Part shown: positions 32,638 through 42,474 of the stretch, piece after piece
How positions within the stretch are numbered: the first letter of the stretch is position 1
Layout: every line of letters starts with the position of its first letter
NCBI GenBank assembly: GCA_009912235.1
Contig: WNDS01000003.1
Coordinates: forward strand, 496,001 to 560,000
From: Stenotrophomonas maltophilia
GTDB lineage: Bacteria; Pseudomonadota; Gammaproteobacteria; Xanthomonadales; Xanthomonadaceae
Direction: 5' to 3'
Length of the DNA: 64,000 bases
Position numbers and translations under genes: made by a program
The notes under the pieces: generated by a model
Told to the model about the DNA's origin: nothing
The model's input: the letters and a program-made list of their open reading frames with translations, nothing else
The model's database searches: none

Positions 32638-33048
32638 CTAGCGATGCTGCGGGCGGTTGGCCACCGCCTGCACCAGCATCAGCTGCGCCATCAGAATCAG
32701 CATGGCCGCACCGGACAGCAGCCACGGGTCGAGGTACCACGATTCATTCAGGGCGAAAGTGCCGGCGGAAATGCGTTTCCAGCCGTTGAAGTGCTGCATG
32801 GCCGCGACCACGAACGCGAACAGTCCGATTACCGCGGCCAGGTACGGCACCACCAGCGCACGCGGCCGTACCAGCAGCAACAACACGCCCAGCAGGCCGA
32901 TGGCGGTGCGCTGCACCCTGCAGTACGGGCACACGTAGGCCATGCCGCTCCATTCCACCGCCCACGCCACCACGCTGATGGCGATGCTGATCGCGCCCAG
33001 CCAGCGTACGTAGCGCAGCATGCCGCATGCACCTGTTGTGTCGTTCAT
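32638..33048 (-). CDS. DsbB-like four-helix membrane protein with a single CPYC motif
   Basis: 136 residues with four hydrophobic helices. After helix 1 comes YVCPYCRVQRTAIGLLG, close to the CPLCxxQR motif of DsbB, the quinone-linked enzyme that reoxidises DsbA. The second periplasmic loop (HFNGWKRISAGTFALNES) has no Cys at all, while DsbB needs a second pair there. It could be a partial or reverse-acting relative, or unrelated. ATG 33048 is chosen; an internal ATG ten codons later is possible. Convergent with the SDR and divergent from the zinc-ribbon genes. Confidence 0.6.
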   Translation of the reverse strand: MNDTTGACGMLRYVRWLGAISIAISVVAWAVEWSGMAYVCPYCRVQRTAIGLLGVLLLLVRPRALVVPYLAAVIGLFAFVVAAMQHFNGWKRISAGTFALNESWYLDPWLLSGAAMLILMAQLMLVQAVANRPQHR

Positions 33049-33287
33049 TGCCTGCTCTCTTCGGTTTCAGCCATCCGGCCTGCGCATCGCTCGCGCTGCA
33101 CAGGTGCGTACCGATGCTAACGCGGCATGCCACGAGGCGTGCTATGCACATCGAACCGCACGCCGCAAGACCTCACGCTGCAGCCACGCTTAACTTTTCA
33201 GAATTCTGTTCGGCGTCGCCGCGCTACTTCGATGTCGCAACCCGCATCATGTGCCCCAGACATTTGTTCAGATTCCGGTTCACCTTG

Positions 33288-33530
33288 ATGAGAGATACAG
33301 GACAGTTCTACCTGATTGGCGTCGATGGAATGACGCGTGCCGACGGAACGCTGCTGCAGGTCACCCGCGTCGACGGGCGTTGCCTGGCCTGCCAGCGCCA
33401 GTTCCGCGTCACCGCCGACCACGGCCTGCTTGATCTTGATGGCGCCGCCGTCGTGACCTGCCCGGCCTGCGGCAACCGCCAGGCGATCAGTCGCGCACAG
33501 CTGGAAGATCTCCGGCGCACCGCCGAGTAG
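33288..33530 (+). CDS. Small zinc-ribbon protein (first of a tandem pair)
   Basis: 80 residues from ATG 33288 (MRDTGQFYLIGVDG). It has two CxxC knuckles, CLACQRQF and TCPACGNRQAISRAQLED, spaced about 30 residues apart, as in a zinc ribbon. The start is chosen by match to the second copy (MSDTGVFRIVD). Function is unknown; such ribbons commonly bind nucleic acid or act as partners in larger complexes. Confidence 0.7.
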   Translation: MRDTGQFYLIGVDGMTRADGTLLQVTRVDGRCLACQRQFRVTADHGLLDLDGAAVVTCPACGNRQAISRAQLEDLRRTAE

Positions 33531-33643
33531 TCGTTCCGTTCACGGCGCCTGCGCGCCGTCGTGTTTCGCACTCGACATCGCCACCACAAGGTGGTTATTT
33601 CCATTGGACTACTCTCAGCATGCCCACCGCCCGCATGACGCCC

Positions 33644-33895
33644 ATGAGTGATACCGGTGTTTTCCGAATCGTGGACCTCCACTACCAGCCCGATGCCGAC
33701 GGCAGCCCGCTGAAAGCACTGCGTGTGCAGGCCGAATGCGCCGCATGCGGCGCGGCCTGTTCCTGGCAGGAAGAGGACATCGAGCACCTGCCGGGTGGCA
33801 CGGTGCTGGCCTGCCCCAGCTGCGGCGTGCGCCAGGCCATCAGCAACGCGCGCCTGTCGACCTGCCCCGAACGCATACGCCAACCCGGCCGCTGA
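33644..33895 (+). CDS. Small zinc-ribbon protein (second of a tandem pair)
   Basis: 83 residues from ATG 33644 (MSDTGVFRIVDL); an ATG at 33620 would add eight residues. Knuckles CAACGAACSW and ACPSCGVRQAISNARL mirror those of the neighbour at 33288, with the shared CGxRQAIS core, so the pair arose by tandem duplication. The 113-bp gap allows its own promoter. Its stop faces the end of the GH43 gene 7 bp away. Confidence 0.7.
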   Translation: MSDTGVFRIVDLHYQPDADGSPLKALRVQAECAACGAACSWQEEDIEHLPGGTVLACPSCGVRQAISNARLSTCPERIRQPGR

Positions 33896-33902
33896 GGCTG
33901 AC

Positions 33903-34901
33903 TCAGGGCAGCGGATCGGCAGCCACGCCTTCGTGGGTCATGGTGATCGGCAGGATGTGGCCCTGTGCGTCGAACTGCATGCGATCAATCGCGGTCACGC
34001 GGTGGTTGCGCGCGGTGTCACCCAGCGGGCGCCGGTGGTAGACGATGTACCAGCGGTCGGTGCCCGGCACCTGTATGACCTAGTGGCGGCCCGCACTGGT
34101 GGCAATGCGCGGGTCCTGCTGCAGCACCTTGCCGATGCGCGTGAACGGGCCGGTCGGCGCATCGGCAATGGCGTAGGCCACCGAATACGCCGGGCTGCCC
34201 CAGCCGCCCTCTGACCACATGTAGTAATAGCGGCCGCCGCGCTTGAACATCAGCGAGCCTTCCACATACTCCGGCGCCGGGGTGATTTCCTTGAACAGCG
34301 TGCCGTCGGGCAACGGCAGCACGCCGGTGAAATCGTCCTTCAGGCGCACGATGTTGGCGTGTTTCCAGCCGCCGTAGATCATGTACCAGCGGCCATCGTC
34401 ATCCTTGAACACGAACTGGTCGATGGGCTGCGCGCCGTTGTGGAATTTTCCCGCCAGCGGTTTTCCCAGCAGATCCCTGTACGGACCTTCGGGGCGGTCG
34501 GCCACGGCCACGCCGATGCCGCCGAGCTCGTCATCGTTCTGGATGTCGTTGGCGGCAAAGAAGAAGTAGTACCCGCCGTTGTTTTCCACCACCGCCGGCG
34601 CCCACATCGCGCGCTTTGCCCACGGCACCGCCTTGGCATTCAATACATCGGCGTGCTTGGTCCAGTGCACCAGGTCGGGCGAGGAGAAGGCATCGAAGGT
34701 GGTCTGCGCTTCGTACACGGCCGAGGTGGTCGGGAAGATCCAGTAGCGGCCGCCGAACACGGCCGCTTCCGGGTCGGCGTACCAGCCCTTCAGGATGGGA
34801 TTGCCCGATATCGCCGGTGTCGGAGGTGCTGCCGGCGCCGTTGCCGTCATCGCCATCAACGCTGCTGCCAGTGCGCCCTTCACCCACGTACCTGCCGCCA
34901 T
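33903..34901 (-). pseudogene. Glycoside hydrolase family 43 protein, in-frame stop
   Basis: 332 residues when read through, starting MAAGTWVKGALAAALMAM with a signal peptide (export to the periplasm or beyond). A five-bladed beta-propeller hydrolase: the catalytic Asp of blade one in GWYADPEAAVFGGRYW, a pKa-setting Asp near FVFKDDDGRWYMIYGG, the acid Glu in YVEGSLMFKRGGRYYYMWS. An in-frame TAG at 34080-34082 falls where relatives have a residue in GxHH-x-V (AGRH-stop-VIQVPGTDRWYIVYH), removing the last 59 residues. Such enzymes cleave arabinose- or xylose-containing glycans. It stands alone. Confidence 0.86.
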
Positions 34902-35008
34902 GCCCCGCTCCCGTGCTGGATGGATGGCCGATATTAGATCGATTCAGATGCAGGTGTTGGTGCAGGTGCAGCATGGCGATGCCGCACTGCAGGGCCGCCT
35001 CGCGCGGC

Positions 35009-35428
35009 TCAGTCTTTCTTGACGACGGTGCGCTTGCCGATGGTGCTCTGCTTGCTTGCCGTCGGCTTGGCCAGGCCGGGAATCAGGAAATCGGTGGCCT
35101 TGTGCCCCTGCTGGAGCCGTGCGGTCAGCCAGCGCGGCATGCGCCCACGCCCGGTCCAGGTCAGCCGCTTGTATTCCGAATCGCGGTACTTGGCGGCCAC
35201 CTTGCCCGACTTGCGGCGGGTGGTCCTGCGCACCGGTGCCGCCGCTTCGGGGGCGGCATCGCCGAACAGTTCTTCGAGGGTGTAACCGGCTTCGGCGGCG
35301 GCCGCCTTCAACAGGCGACGCACGGCGCTGGCCGGGCGGCGGCTGGAAATAAGCTGCTGGCGCTGTTCAGCGGCAACCACCAAGGCGCCCAGCTCCCGAA
35401 GGCTGAGCGATTCAATATCAATAGTCAT
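35009..35428 (-). CDS. H-NS family DNA-binding protein
   Basis: 139 residues. An N-terminal helical oligomerisation region (SLSLRELGALVVAAEQRQQL), a linker, then the C-terminal DNA-binding core YRDSEYKRLTWTGRGRMPRW, close to the H-NS consensus TWSGRGRxPxWL. Such proteins bind AT-rich DNA and silence foreign genes. The tail is Lys-rich. It stands alone, well placed to silence the AT-richer stretch near 38.8 kb, though nothing links them directly. Confidence 0.88.
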   Translation of the reverse strand: MTIDIESLSLRELGALVVAAEQRQQLISSRRPASAVRRLLKAAAAEAGYTLEELFGDAAPEAAAPVRRTTRRKSGKVAAKYRDSEYKRLTWTGRGRMPRWLTARLQQGHKATDFLIPGLAKPTASKQSTIGKRTVVKKD

Positions 35429-35491
35429 GGCGGCAAAGGTCTACCGGCAGGCCCTGTCTGTCAAGCAGACTTAACCCGCCCCGCGGGCCGA

Positions 35492-36208
35492 TTATCTGCG
35501 TACGGCCCGCCGCCGCCATTCCAGGGCGGCGAAGGTATACCAGCCAAATGCCGGCAGCAGCGCCAGCCGCTGGGTCAGGCCGCGATAATCGGGCGGGTCG
35601 ATGCCGGCCATCATGATCCACAGATAGGCCACGGCCACCATCGACGTCCAGCGCGAAACCCAGCGGATGCGCGGCGACGCCTGCGGGCCCAGCTCCACCA
35701 GGTACAGCAAGGGCGTGAGCACCGAGAAGATGCCGATGCCATACAGTCCGTGCATCGGGCTGCCCGTGGTGAACAGGCCGTTGCTGAGCATGGCCACGCC
35801 AAACAGCGTGGAGGTCAGCGCGGTCAACGCAAAACGCCGCCCCTGCGCCAGCAGTGACAGACTGAAGATGACGATGGACACTCCGCTGATCGACGGTGCG
35901 ATCAACACCGCACGGGCAGGCAGGCCGGGCAACAGGCCCAGCTCGCTCAGGTGCTGGGACAGCGAGTGGTAGCCCGGCACGGTGAATGCAAAGGCGATCA
36001 GCGCCAGCATCGCGCCGAGGGGAAGGTAGAGCGCCTGTCGGGTGGCGAAAGCCTGCGCCGGAATGTGCCTTGCGGGACGGGAAACCGGCACGGTAGCAGG
36101 TGATGCGATGGTTGGCCCATGCCATTGGGACGCGTGCCATTGGGGCGCGGGCGCGTGTGATAGCCGCAGCCGGTCGCCTTCAGCCTGCGCATCGCTTTCT
36201 GCGAACAC
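35492..36208 (-). CDS. DUF998-family integral membrane protein
   Basis: 238 residues with about six hydrophobic helices (LYLPLGAMLALIAFAFTVPG, LIAPSISGVSIVIFSLSLLA, GLYGIGIFSVLTPLLYLVEL). The DUF998 hallmarks YHSLSQHLSELG and TTGSPMHGLYG are present. The first 50 residues are not hydrophobic, so the true start may be inside. Function unknown. Confidence 0.72.
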   Translation of the reverse strand: MFAESDAQAEGDRLRLSHAPAPQWHASQWHGPTIASPATVPVSRPARHIPAQAFATRQALYLPLGAMLALIAFAFTVPGYHSLSQHLSELGLLPGLPARAVLIAPSISGVSIVIFSLSLLAQGRRFALTALTSTLFGVAMLSNGLFTTGSPMHGLYGIGIFSVLTPLLYLVELGPQASPRIRWVSRWTSMVAVAYLWIMMAGIDPPDYRGLTQRLALLPAFGWYTFAALEWRRRAVRR

Positions 36209-36265
36209 GTTGGAGTTTCCCGTTGCTTTCGGGCGCTACAAAAGAGGCCCGCCCGCTACCCGAGC

Positions 36266-36708
36266 ATGGCAATGACCCTCAAGAATTGCCTGATGTCGCT
36301 TCTGGTTCTGGCCCCCCCCTGAGCCTGACCGCAACGGCCCGTCCCGTTCCAGAATCATTCCGGGATAGACCGCTGCCCTCTTCCGACGGAAAGACGTGGA
36401 TCGTGCGATCCGCCCTGCTTACCGACTTCAGTGGCGGACAGGTCCTCGTGGAATCCAGGCTGTTCGAAGATGGCAAGGGCGGGCTGGTCTATCGATTTGA
36501 CGCACAGACTGAAGCAACAAAGATCTACCACCAGGCTGCATGCGAAACCACGGATGCCACCGCCGGGCACGGCGATGTCACGCTGTATGGTGAGACTGCC
36601 GCTGCATGGTCGTGTTCAGGTGGAACGGACGAACTCGAAGAAGCTGATACAGCCACGCGTGGATATAGCCCCCAAAAAAACAACAGAGGGGCTATCAGTA
36701 TTATCTAG
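36266..36708 (+). pseudogene. Hypothetical secreted protein, frameshift in the signal peptide
   Basis: 147 residues when repaired. ATG 36266 (MAMTLKNCLMSLLVLA) runs into the signal peptide, where the coding strand has eight C residues (36312-36319) followed by TGA. Nine would continue as LVLAPPLSLTATARPVPES. The mature part contains VRSALLTDFSGGQVLVESRL and one pair of Cys residues; no family is recognised. Either it is phase-variable, decayed, or a base was lost in sequencing. Confidence 0.6.
36665..36695. terminator. Inverted repeat at the 3' end of the hypothetical gene
   Basis: 8-bp arms ATAGCCCC/GGGGCTAT with a 15-base loop that contains seven A residues. It overlaps the last codons before 36708. 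No T run follows, so its role as terminator is uncertain. Confidence 0.35.
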
Positions 36709-36731
36709 CTCGGGGAGCGCGGAGGTTTCTG

Positions 36732-36747
36732 GACGTCGATCGACGTC
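36732..36747. repeat. 16-bp perfect palindrome beside tRNA-Ile2
   Basis: GACGTCGATCGACGTC, identical on both strands, ends 4 bp beyond the 3' CCA end of the tRNA gene. Possible terminator stem or protein site; no integrase gene is nearby. Confidence 0.6.
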
Positions 36748-36751
36748 AATG

Positions 36752-36827
<76 letters not shown>

Positions 36828-36867
36828 GGCGCAGCGTCACAGTGTAGTGGAGCAGGCCTGGGAATCG

Positions 36868-37191
36868 CTACTCTTCCCCCTCTCCGCATGCTGCCAGCAC
36901 ACATCTGATCTGCGTCAGCCGCTCCTGCGCCGTGTCGGCCAGCGATTTCATGCGCTGCAGGTACTGCTGGAAGGTGACCACGATCTCGACTGCTGCGTCT
37001 AATCCTGGCCCGGAATCTGCCGCAAATCCCTTCATCAGCGCTGACGCGTCGACAGTCAGAAGTGCGAGCGTAGCGCGGCGGGCGTAACCCAGCGCGTCTT
37101 CCCGCTCATCCTCCATGATGTCATTCCAGTCCAGCAGCTTCGGGAAATCGGGGATCGCGCTGGTGGGTATATCGTGTCCAACATCATTCAT
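36868..37191 (-). CDS. Hypothetical protein
   Basis: 107 residues from ATG 37191 (MNDVGHDIPTSAIPDFP); an ATG at 37197 adds two. Acidic and helical, with a run of Ala- and Leu-rich helix (ARRATLALLTVDASALM, VEIVVTFQQYLQRMK). Two Cys near the end (RCVLAACGEG). No family recognised. It resembles short orphan proteins often found beside tRNA genes. Codon composition is less GC-rich than its neighbours. Confidence 0.5.
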   Translation of the reverse strand: MNDVGHDIPTSAIPDFPKLLDWNDIMEDEREDALGYARRATLALLTVDASALMKGFAADSGPGLDAAVEIVVTFQQYLQRMKSLADTAQERLTQIRCVLAACGEGEE

Positions 37192-37394
37192 GGCCAAACT
37201 CCAGATACATGACGGATCGATGCATCAGGACTGGGATATTCCGCATGGCCTGATGCGCAGTCTGCACTGGTACCGGCAGTGACCGGCCCGCCTACGAAGT
37301 GTGTTGAGCACCTGCGCGCGCAGAGTGCGACCGCAATACGGAAACGTCAAAGGCTGTACGCGTCAATGGGAAAGCGCGTGGCTGTCAGCACCGT

Positions 37395-38795
37395 TCATCC
37401 GAACCGCATCCCCATCTCCTGCACCCGCTCGGCATTCACCGCCGCCAGTGCGCGCAGCCCGGCCGAACGAACACGCGGGTCAACGGCCACGCGCTGCCAG
37501 AACTTCATCGCCAGGGGTGCCGCCCAGCGCAGGTGTTCCAGCTCACGGGTGCCCTGCGGTGCCACGGCGCCCAGCACGTCATCCTGGCGCAGCACGCCCA
37601 GTCGCGACGGCGCCAGCGACATCGGCAGCATGTCGTAGGCCGGTGCCAGCGACAGTGCGCCACGGTCGACGAAGTGGAATCCGATGTTGCCCTGGTGCAT
37701 GTCGCTGTTGCCGATCAGGCGGCCGAAGGCATGCAGCCGCCCCATCGCCTGCACCGTGTCTGCCGTCAACCAGTCCAGCGCCTGCAGCCGCACACCGGCA
37801 GTGCGCCAATCCAGCGTGGCTTCCCCGGTGAACGCCGACGACAGCGCCAGCAGTGACACGAAGCCGCGCCGCCCCAGCACGTCGGGCGTGCGGTCGAAGC
37901 GTTCAACTTCCAGGAACGTGTGCGTGCCGGTCTGCAGCACCGCGCTGTGCGCCGCCGGCACCGCTGCATCACGCAGGGTGTCCAGTGCCAGATGCTCGCA
38001 GACCAGCAGGTCACTCCAGCGTTCAGCGGCGGCCCCTGCATCGGCCTGCGCGAACTTGACCAGCACCGCGCGACGCCCGTGGCCATCCTCTACCGTGGCG
38101 CTGAACTTGGGCTGCTCCCCACCCGGCGATGACCCTACGTCTTCGCCCGCCAGCGCGGCCTGTGCGCGCTCGGGATAGCGCCGCAGACGCTCGACGGCCG
38201 CGACCCGGTCGGTCGGTTGCTCCAGCAACGCCAATGCCGCCTGCACCGCTTCCCCGCCCAGCAGCAGATCGCCGGCTTCAGTGCCGCCGGCATGCACCAG
38301 CGCGGCCAGCACGTCGCCGAATTGCCAGCGATTGAGATCGGTCGGCAACCCCAGCCGCTGCCCGCGGCCGTGGGCGAACGTGCGCCCCAGAAAGCCCTGC
38401 GGGCGCAGATCATCCAGGTACCAGGGCAGGCCGGGAAAGAACGCCGCAATGTCGCCGTCAGGCGCGCGGGTCAGGTTCGGCCGTGCGCGGCTGGCCTGCA
38501 CGTGGAAGCTGTCGCCGGTCAATGCAATCACCCGCCCCAGCTCTTCCAGCGTGGCTTCTTCGCGCAGGCGGTACAGCGGCCACTCGCTCCCCACGCGTGT
38601 GGCGTATCGCACGGCATAGGTGGTGGCTCGCGTCTGCCCCAACCGCACGACCCGATCGCCACTGGCCGCGACCAGGCGGCTGAGCGTCACGCGGTTTACG
38701 CCCAGGCGCTCGGCCAGCGCGGCCGCCGGCTGCGGCTGGCTGGGGGGAAGCTGGGCGATCAGATCCTGGGGGCGCAGCAGCGCGCGGCGGGCCAT
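37395..38795 (-). CDS. HipA-like Ser/Thr kinase with N-terminal HTH (YjjJ/HipH type)
   Basis: 466 residues. The N-terminus is a DNA-binding HTH (AAALAERLGVNRVTLSRLVA). The C-terminal two thirds is a HipA-like kinase: Gly-rich GEQPKFSA, catalytic loop IGNSDMHQGNIGF (Asp and Asn) and a DFG-like APAYDMLPM. The E. coli relative YjjJ (HipH) is a stand-alone growth inhibitor with kinase activity. No HipB partner gene is adjacent, so the HTH may supply autorepression. Promoter region contains repeated TTACGTA. Confidence 0.82.
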   Translation of the reverse strand: MARRALLRPQDLIAQLPPSQPQPAAALAERLGVNRVTLSRLVAASGDRVVRLGQTRATTYAVRYATRVGSEWPLYRLREEATLEELGRVIALTGDSFHVQASRARPNLTRAPDGDIAAFFPGLPWYLDDLRPQGFLGRTFAHGRGQRLGLPTDLNRWQFGDVLAALVHAGGTEAGDLLLGGEAVQAALALLEQPTDRVAAVERLRRYPERAQAALAGEDVGSSPGGEQPKFSATVEDGHGRRAVLVKFAQADAGAAAERWSDLLVCEHLALDTLRDAAVPAAHSAVLQTGTHTFLEVERFDRTPDVLGRRGFVSLLALSSAFTGEATLDWRTAGVRLQALDWLTADTVQAMGRLHAFGRLIGNSDMHQGNIGFHFVDRGALSLAPAYDMLPMSLAPSRLGVLRQDDVLGAVAPQGTRELEHLRWAAPLAMKFWQRVAVDPRVRSAGLRALAAVNAERVQEMGMRFG

Positions 38796-38819
38796 GGACG
38801 GGTCTTGGAGGCGAATAGT

Positions 38820-38947
38820 GTTACGTATTTAGCGCAAAAAAACGCAGCCGGCAAGCTGGATGGAGTTCTAAGGCCACTGTTTTATATAGATTTTAGTGAA
38901 TTCAGCAGGGGCAACCGTCAAAAATAATGTTACGTAAAAATTACGAA
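38820..38947. promoter_or_regulatory. AT-rich promoter region with repeated GTTACGTA motif
   Basis: GTTACGTA occurs at 38820-38827, 25 bp before the kinase start, and again at 38929-38936; TTACGAA follows at 38941. TTACGTAA is palindromic. The stretch between is unusually AT-rich for the window (TTTATATAGATTTTAG). This suggests a binding site for the kinase's own HTH domain or for H-NS. Confidence 0.45.
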
Positions 38948-38960
38948 TAACCCAAAGAGT

Positions 38961-38985
38961 CCGCCGGGCATGGCCCGGCGCTACC
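38961..38985. repeat. SMAG/REP-type palindrome
   Basis: CCGCCGGGCATGGCCCGGCG followed by CTACC, i.e. a GTAG-ended hairpin on the minus strand. The same sequence recurs at 63064-63088. GTAG-ended REP elements of this kind are abundant in Stenotrophomonas genomes. Confidence 0.8.
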
Positions 38986-38988
38986 AAA

Positions 38989-39016
38989 GAAAAACCCCGC
39001 CGAAGCGGGGTTTTCT
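38989..39016 (-). terminator. rpoD terminator
   Basis: AAAACCCCGC-CGAA-GCGGGGTTTT in plus-strand order: a 10-bp stem with tetraloop and T run on the minus strand, 25 bp past the rpoD stop. Confidence 0.92.
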
Positions 39017-39040
39017 CAACACATCAACGCAACCAGGAAA

Positions 39041-40897
<1,857 letters not shown>

Positions 40898-40941
40898 GTA
40901 GTGCTCGCGCCACCGGCTGGGAGGGAAATAGAGAACGCAGA

Positions 40942-40950
40942 ATTATACCA
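40942..40950 (-). promoter_or_regulatory. Extended -10 promoter of rpoD
   Basis: On the minus strand TGGTATAAT, a perfect -10 hexamer with an extended TG element, 45 bp before the rpoD start codon. No convincing -35 is visible at 17 bp, as expected for extended -10 promoters. Confidence 0.65.
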
Positions 40951-40988
40951 GCCTGCCGCCCTGCCTGCCGGGCAGTGGTCCCGCAGGC

Positions 40989-41429
40989 TCAGGGTCGGAG
41001 GAGGAAGGTGACCGGGCCGTCGTTGACCAGGTTGACGACCATATGGGCACCGAAGCGGCCCGTTTCCACCCCTGGGGCGTGGTTTTCACGGCAGATCGCC
41101 ACAAATCGATTGAACGCGCGTTCAGCCTCGTCCGGCGGCGCGGTGGTGGTGAAGCTGGGCCGCATGCCCGAACGGGTGTCAGCGGCCAGGGTGAACTGGC
41201 TGACCAGCAGCAGGCCGCCGCCGGTATCGGCCGGCGAACGGTTCATGCGCCCGGCCGCATCGGCGAACACCCGGTGGCCCAGCAGGCGTTGGGCCATGCG
41301 CTGCAGCTGCGCCTCGGTATCGCCCGGCTCCATGCCCACCAGGGCCAGCAGCCCGGGCCCGATCTGCCCCACCGTTTCACCGTCGACATGGACGGCCGCC
41401 TCGGAAACACGCTGGATCAGGACAAGCAT
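40989..41429 (-). CDS. dtd: D-aminoacyl-tRNA deacylase
   Basis: 146 residues, the family length. Removes D-amino acids mischarged on tRNA. Conserved signatures [17 protein letters not shown] and [13 protein letters not shown] (the Gly-cisPro motif of the active site) are intact. Start ATG 41429 ([17 protein letters not shown]) fits the family; longer frames start in the divergent promoter. Confidence 0.94.
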   Translation of the reverse strand: MLVLIQRVSEAAVHVDGETVGQIGPGLLALVGMEPGDTEAQLQRMAQRLLGHRVFADAAGRMNRSPADTGGGLLLVSQFTLAADTRSGMRPSFTTTAPPDEAERAFNRFVAICRENHAPGVETGRFGAHMVVNLVNDGPVTFLLRP

Positions 41430-41479
41430 GGGCAGCACCGGTAGGGAACAGCCGGGCACCATAGCCTAAACTTGGCCCG

Positions 41480-42400
41480 ATGAATCCGCACCGCAAAGCC
41501 CAGCTGGCTTACCGCGCCGCCGCCCTGTTCAACCGCCTGCCGTGGCCCGTGCTGCATGGCTTCGCCCGCCTGCTGGCCTGGGCCTGGATCCGCCTGGACG
41601 CCCGCGAGAGCCGGGTGACCCGCCGCAACCTGGAACTGGCCTACCCTGAAGTGACGCCCGCCGAACGCGCGCGCCTGCACCGCGAGGTACTGCGCTCCAC
41701 CGCCCTGCAAGCAGTGGAAACCCTTGCCCTGTGGACCCGCCCGGCCGAGCGCAACCTGCGCCGGCACCTGCGCGAACGCCACGGCGAGGCGCTGTACGAC
41801 GCGGCACTGGCCAGCGGCAAGGGCGTGATCGTGGCCGCCCCGCACTTCGGCAACTGGGAGCTGTTGAACCAGTGGCTGGCCTCGCGTGGCAAGGTCGCCA
41901 TCGTCTACAAGCCGCCGGAAGAGGAAGCCAGCGATGCCTTCCTGCAGCTGGTGCGTGGCGGCGACAACGTGCAGCAGGTCCGCGCCGAAGGCCCGGCCGT
42001 GCGCCAGCTGTTCAAGGTCCTCAAGGAGGGCGGCGCCACCGGCATCCTGCCCGACCAGCAGCCCAAGGCCGGCGACGGTGTATTCGTGCCGTTCTTCGGC
42101 CTGCAGGCACTGACGATGACCCTGGTCAATCGGCTGGCCGAGCGCACCGGCGCCACCGTGCTGTACGGCTGGTGCGAGCGCACCGGCCCGGGCATGCAGT
42201 TCGCGCTGCACGTGGAGCCGGCCGACCCGGCAGTGGCTGACCCGGACCCGCTGGTGGGCGTGGCCGCGCTGAACGCCGGCATCGAGCGTATCGCCCGCCG
42301 CGACCCGGCCCAGTACCAGTGGACCTACAAGCGCTACACGCTACGCCCGCCGGGCAGTGGCGAAGACGACCCCTACGCTACCGACCAGCGCCCGCACTGA
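41480..42400 (+). CDS. Lipid A biosynthesis acyltransferase (LpxL/HtrB family)
   Basis: 306 residues. Inner-membrane acyltransferase that adds a secondary acyl chain to lipid A. An N-terminal hydrophobic anchor (WPVLHGFARLLAWAWIRL) is followed by the HxxxxE catalytic motif in APHFGNWELL and conserved LPDQQPKAGDGVFVPFFG. Which of the LpxL, LpxM or LpxP activities it has cannot be told. Divergent from dtd; 50 bp separates the starts. Confidence 0.9.
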   Translation: MNPHRKAQLAYRAAALFNRLPWPVLHGFARLLAWAWIRLDARESRVTRRNLELAYPEVTPAERARLHREVLRSTALQAVETLALWTRPAERNLRRHLRERHGEALYDAALASGKGVIVAAPHFGNWELLNQWLASRGKVAIVYKPPEEEASDAFLQLVRGGDNVQQVRAEGPAVRQLFKVLKEGGATGILPDQQPKAGDGVFVPFFGLQALTMTLVNRLAERTGATVLYGWCERTGPGMQFALHVEPADPAVADPDPLVGVAALNAGIERIARRDPAQYQWTYKRYTLRPPGSGEDDPYATDQRPH

Positions 42401-42474
42401 CCCCGGCCAGCGGTGAGGGTGCCAGTGCGGCGGGCACGTTGAATACGACTGGCCCGCCCCCATAGAGAGCAGCG

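Noticed and set aside
37395..38795. Two-gene HipBA toxin-antitoxin
   Set aside because: No separate HipB-like gene on either side; the HTH is fused at the N-terminus.
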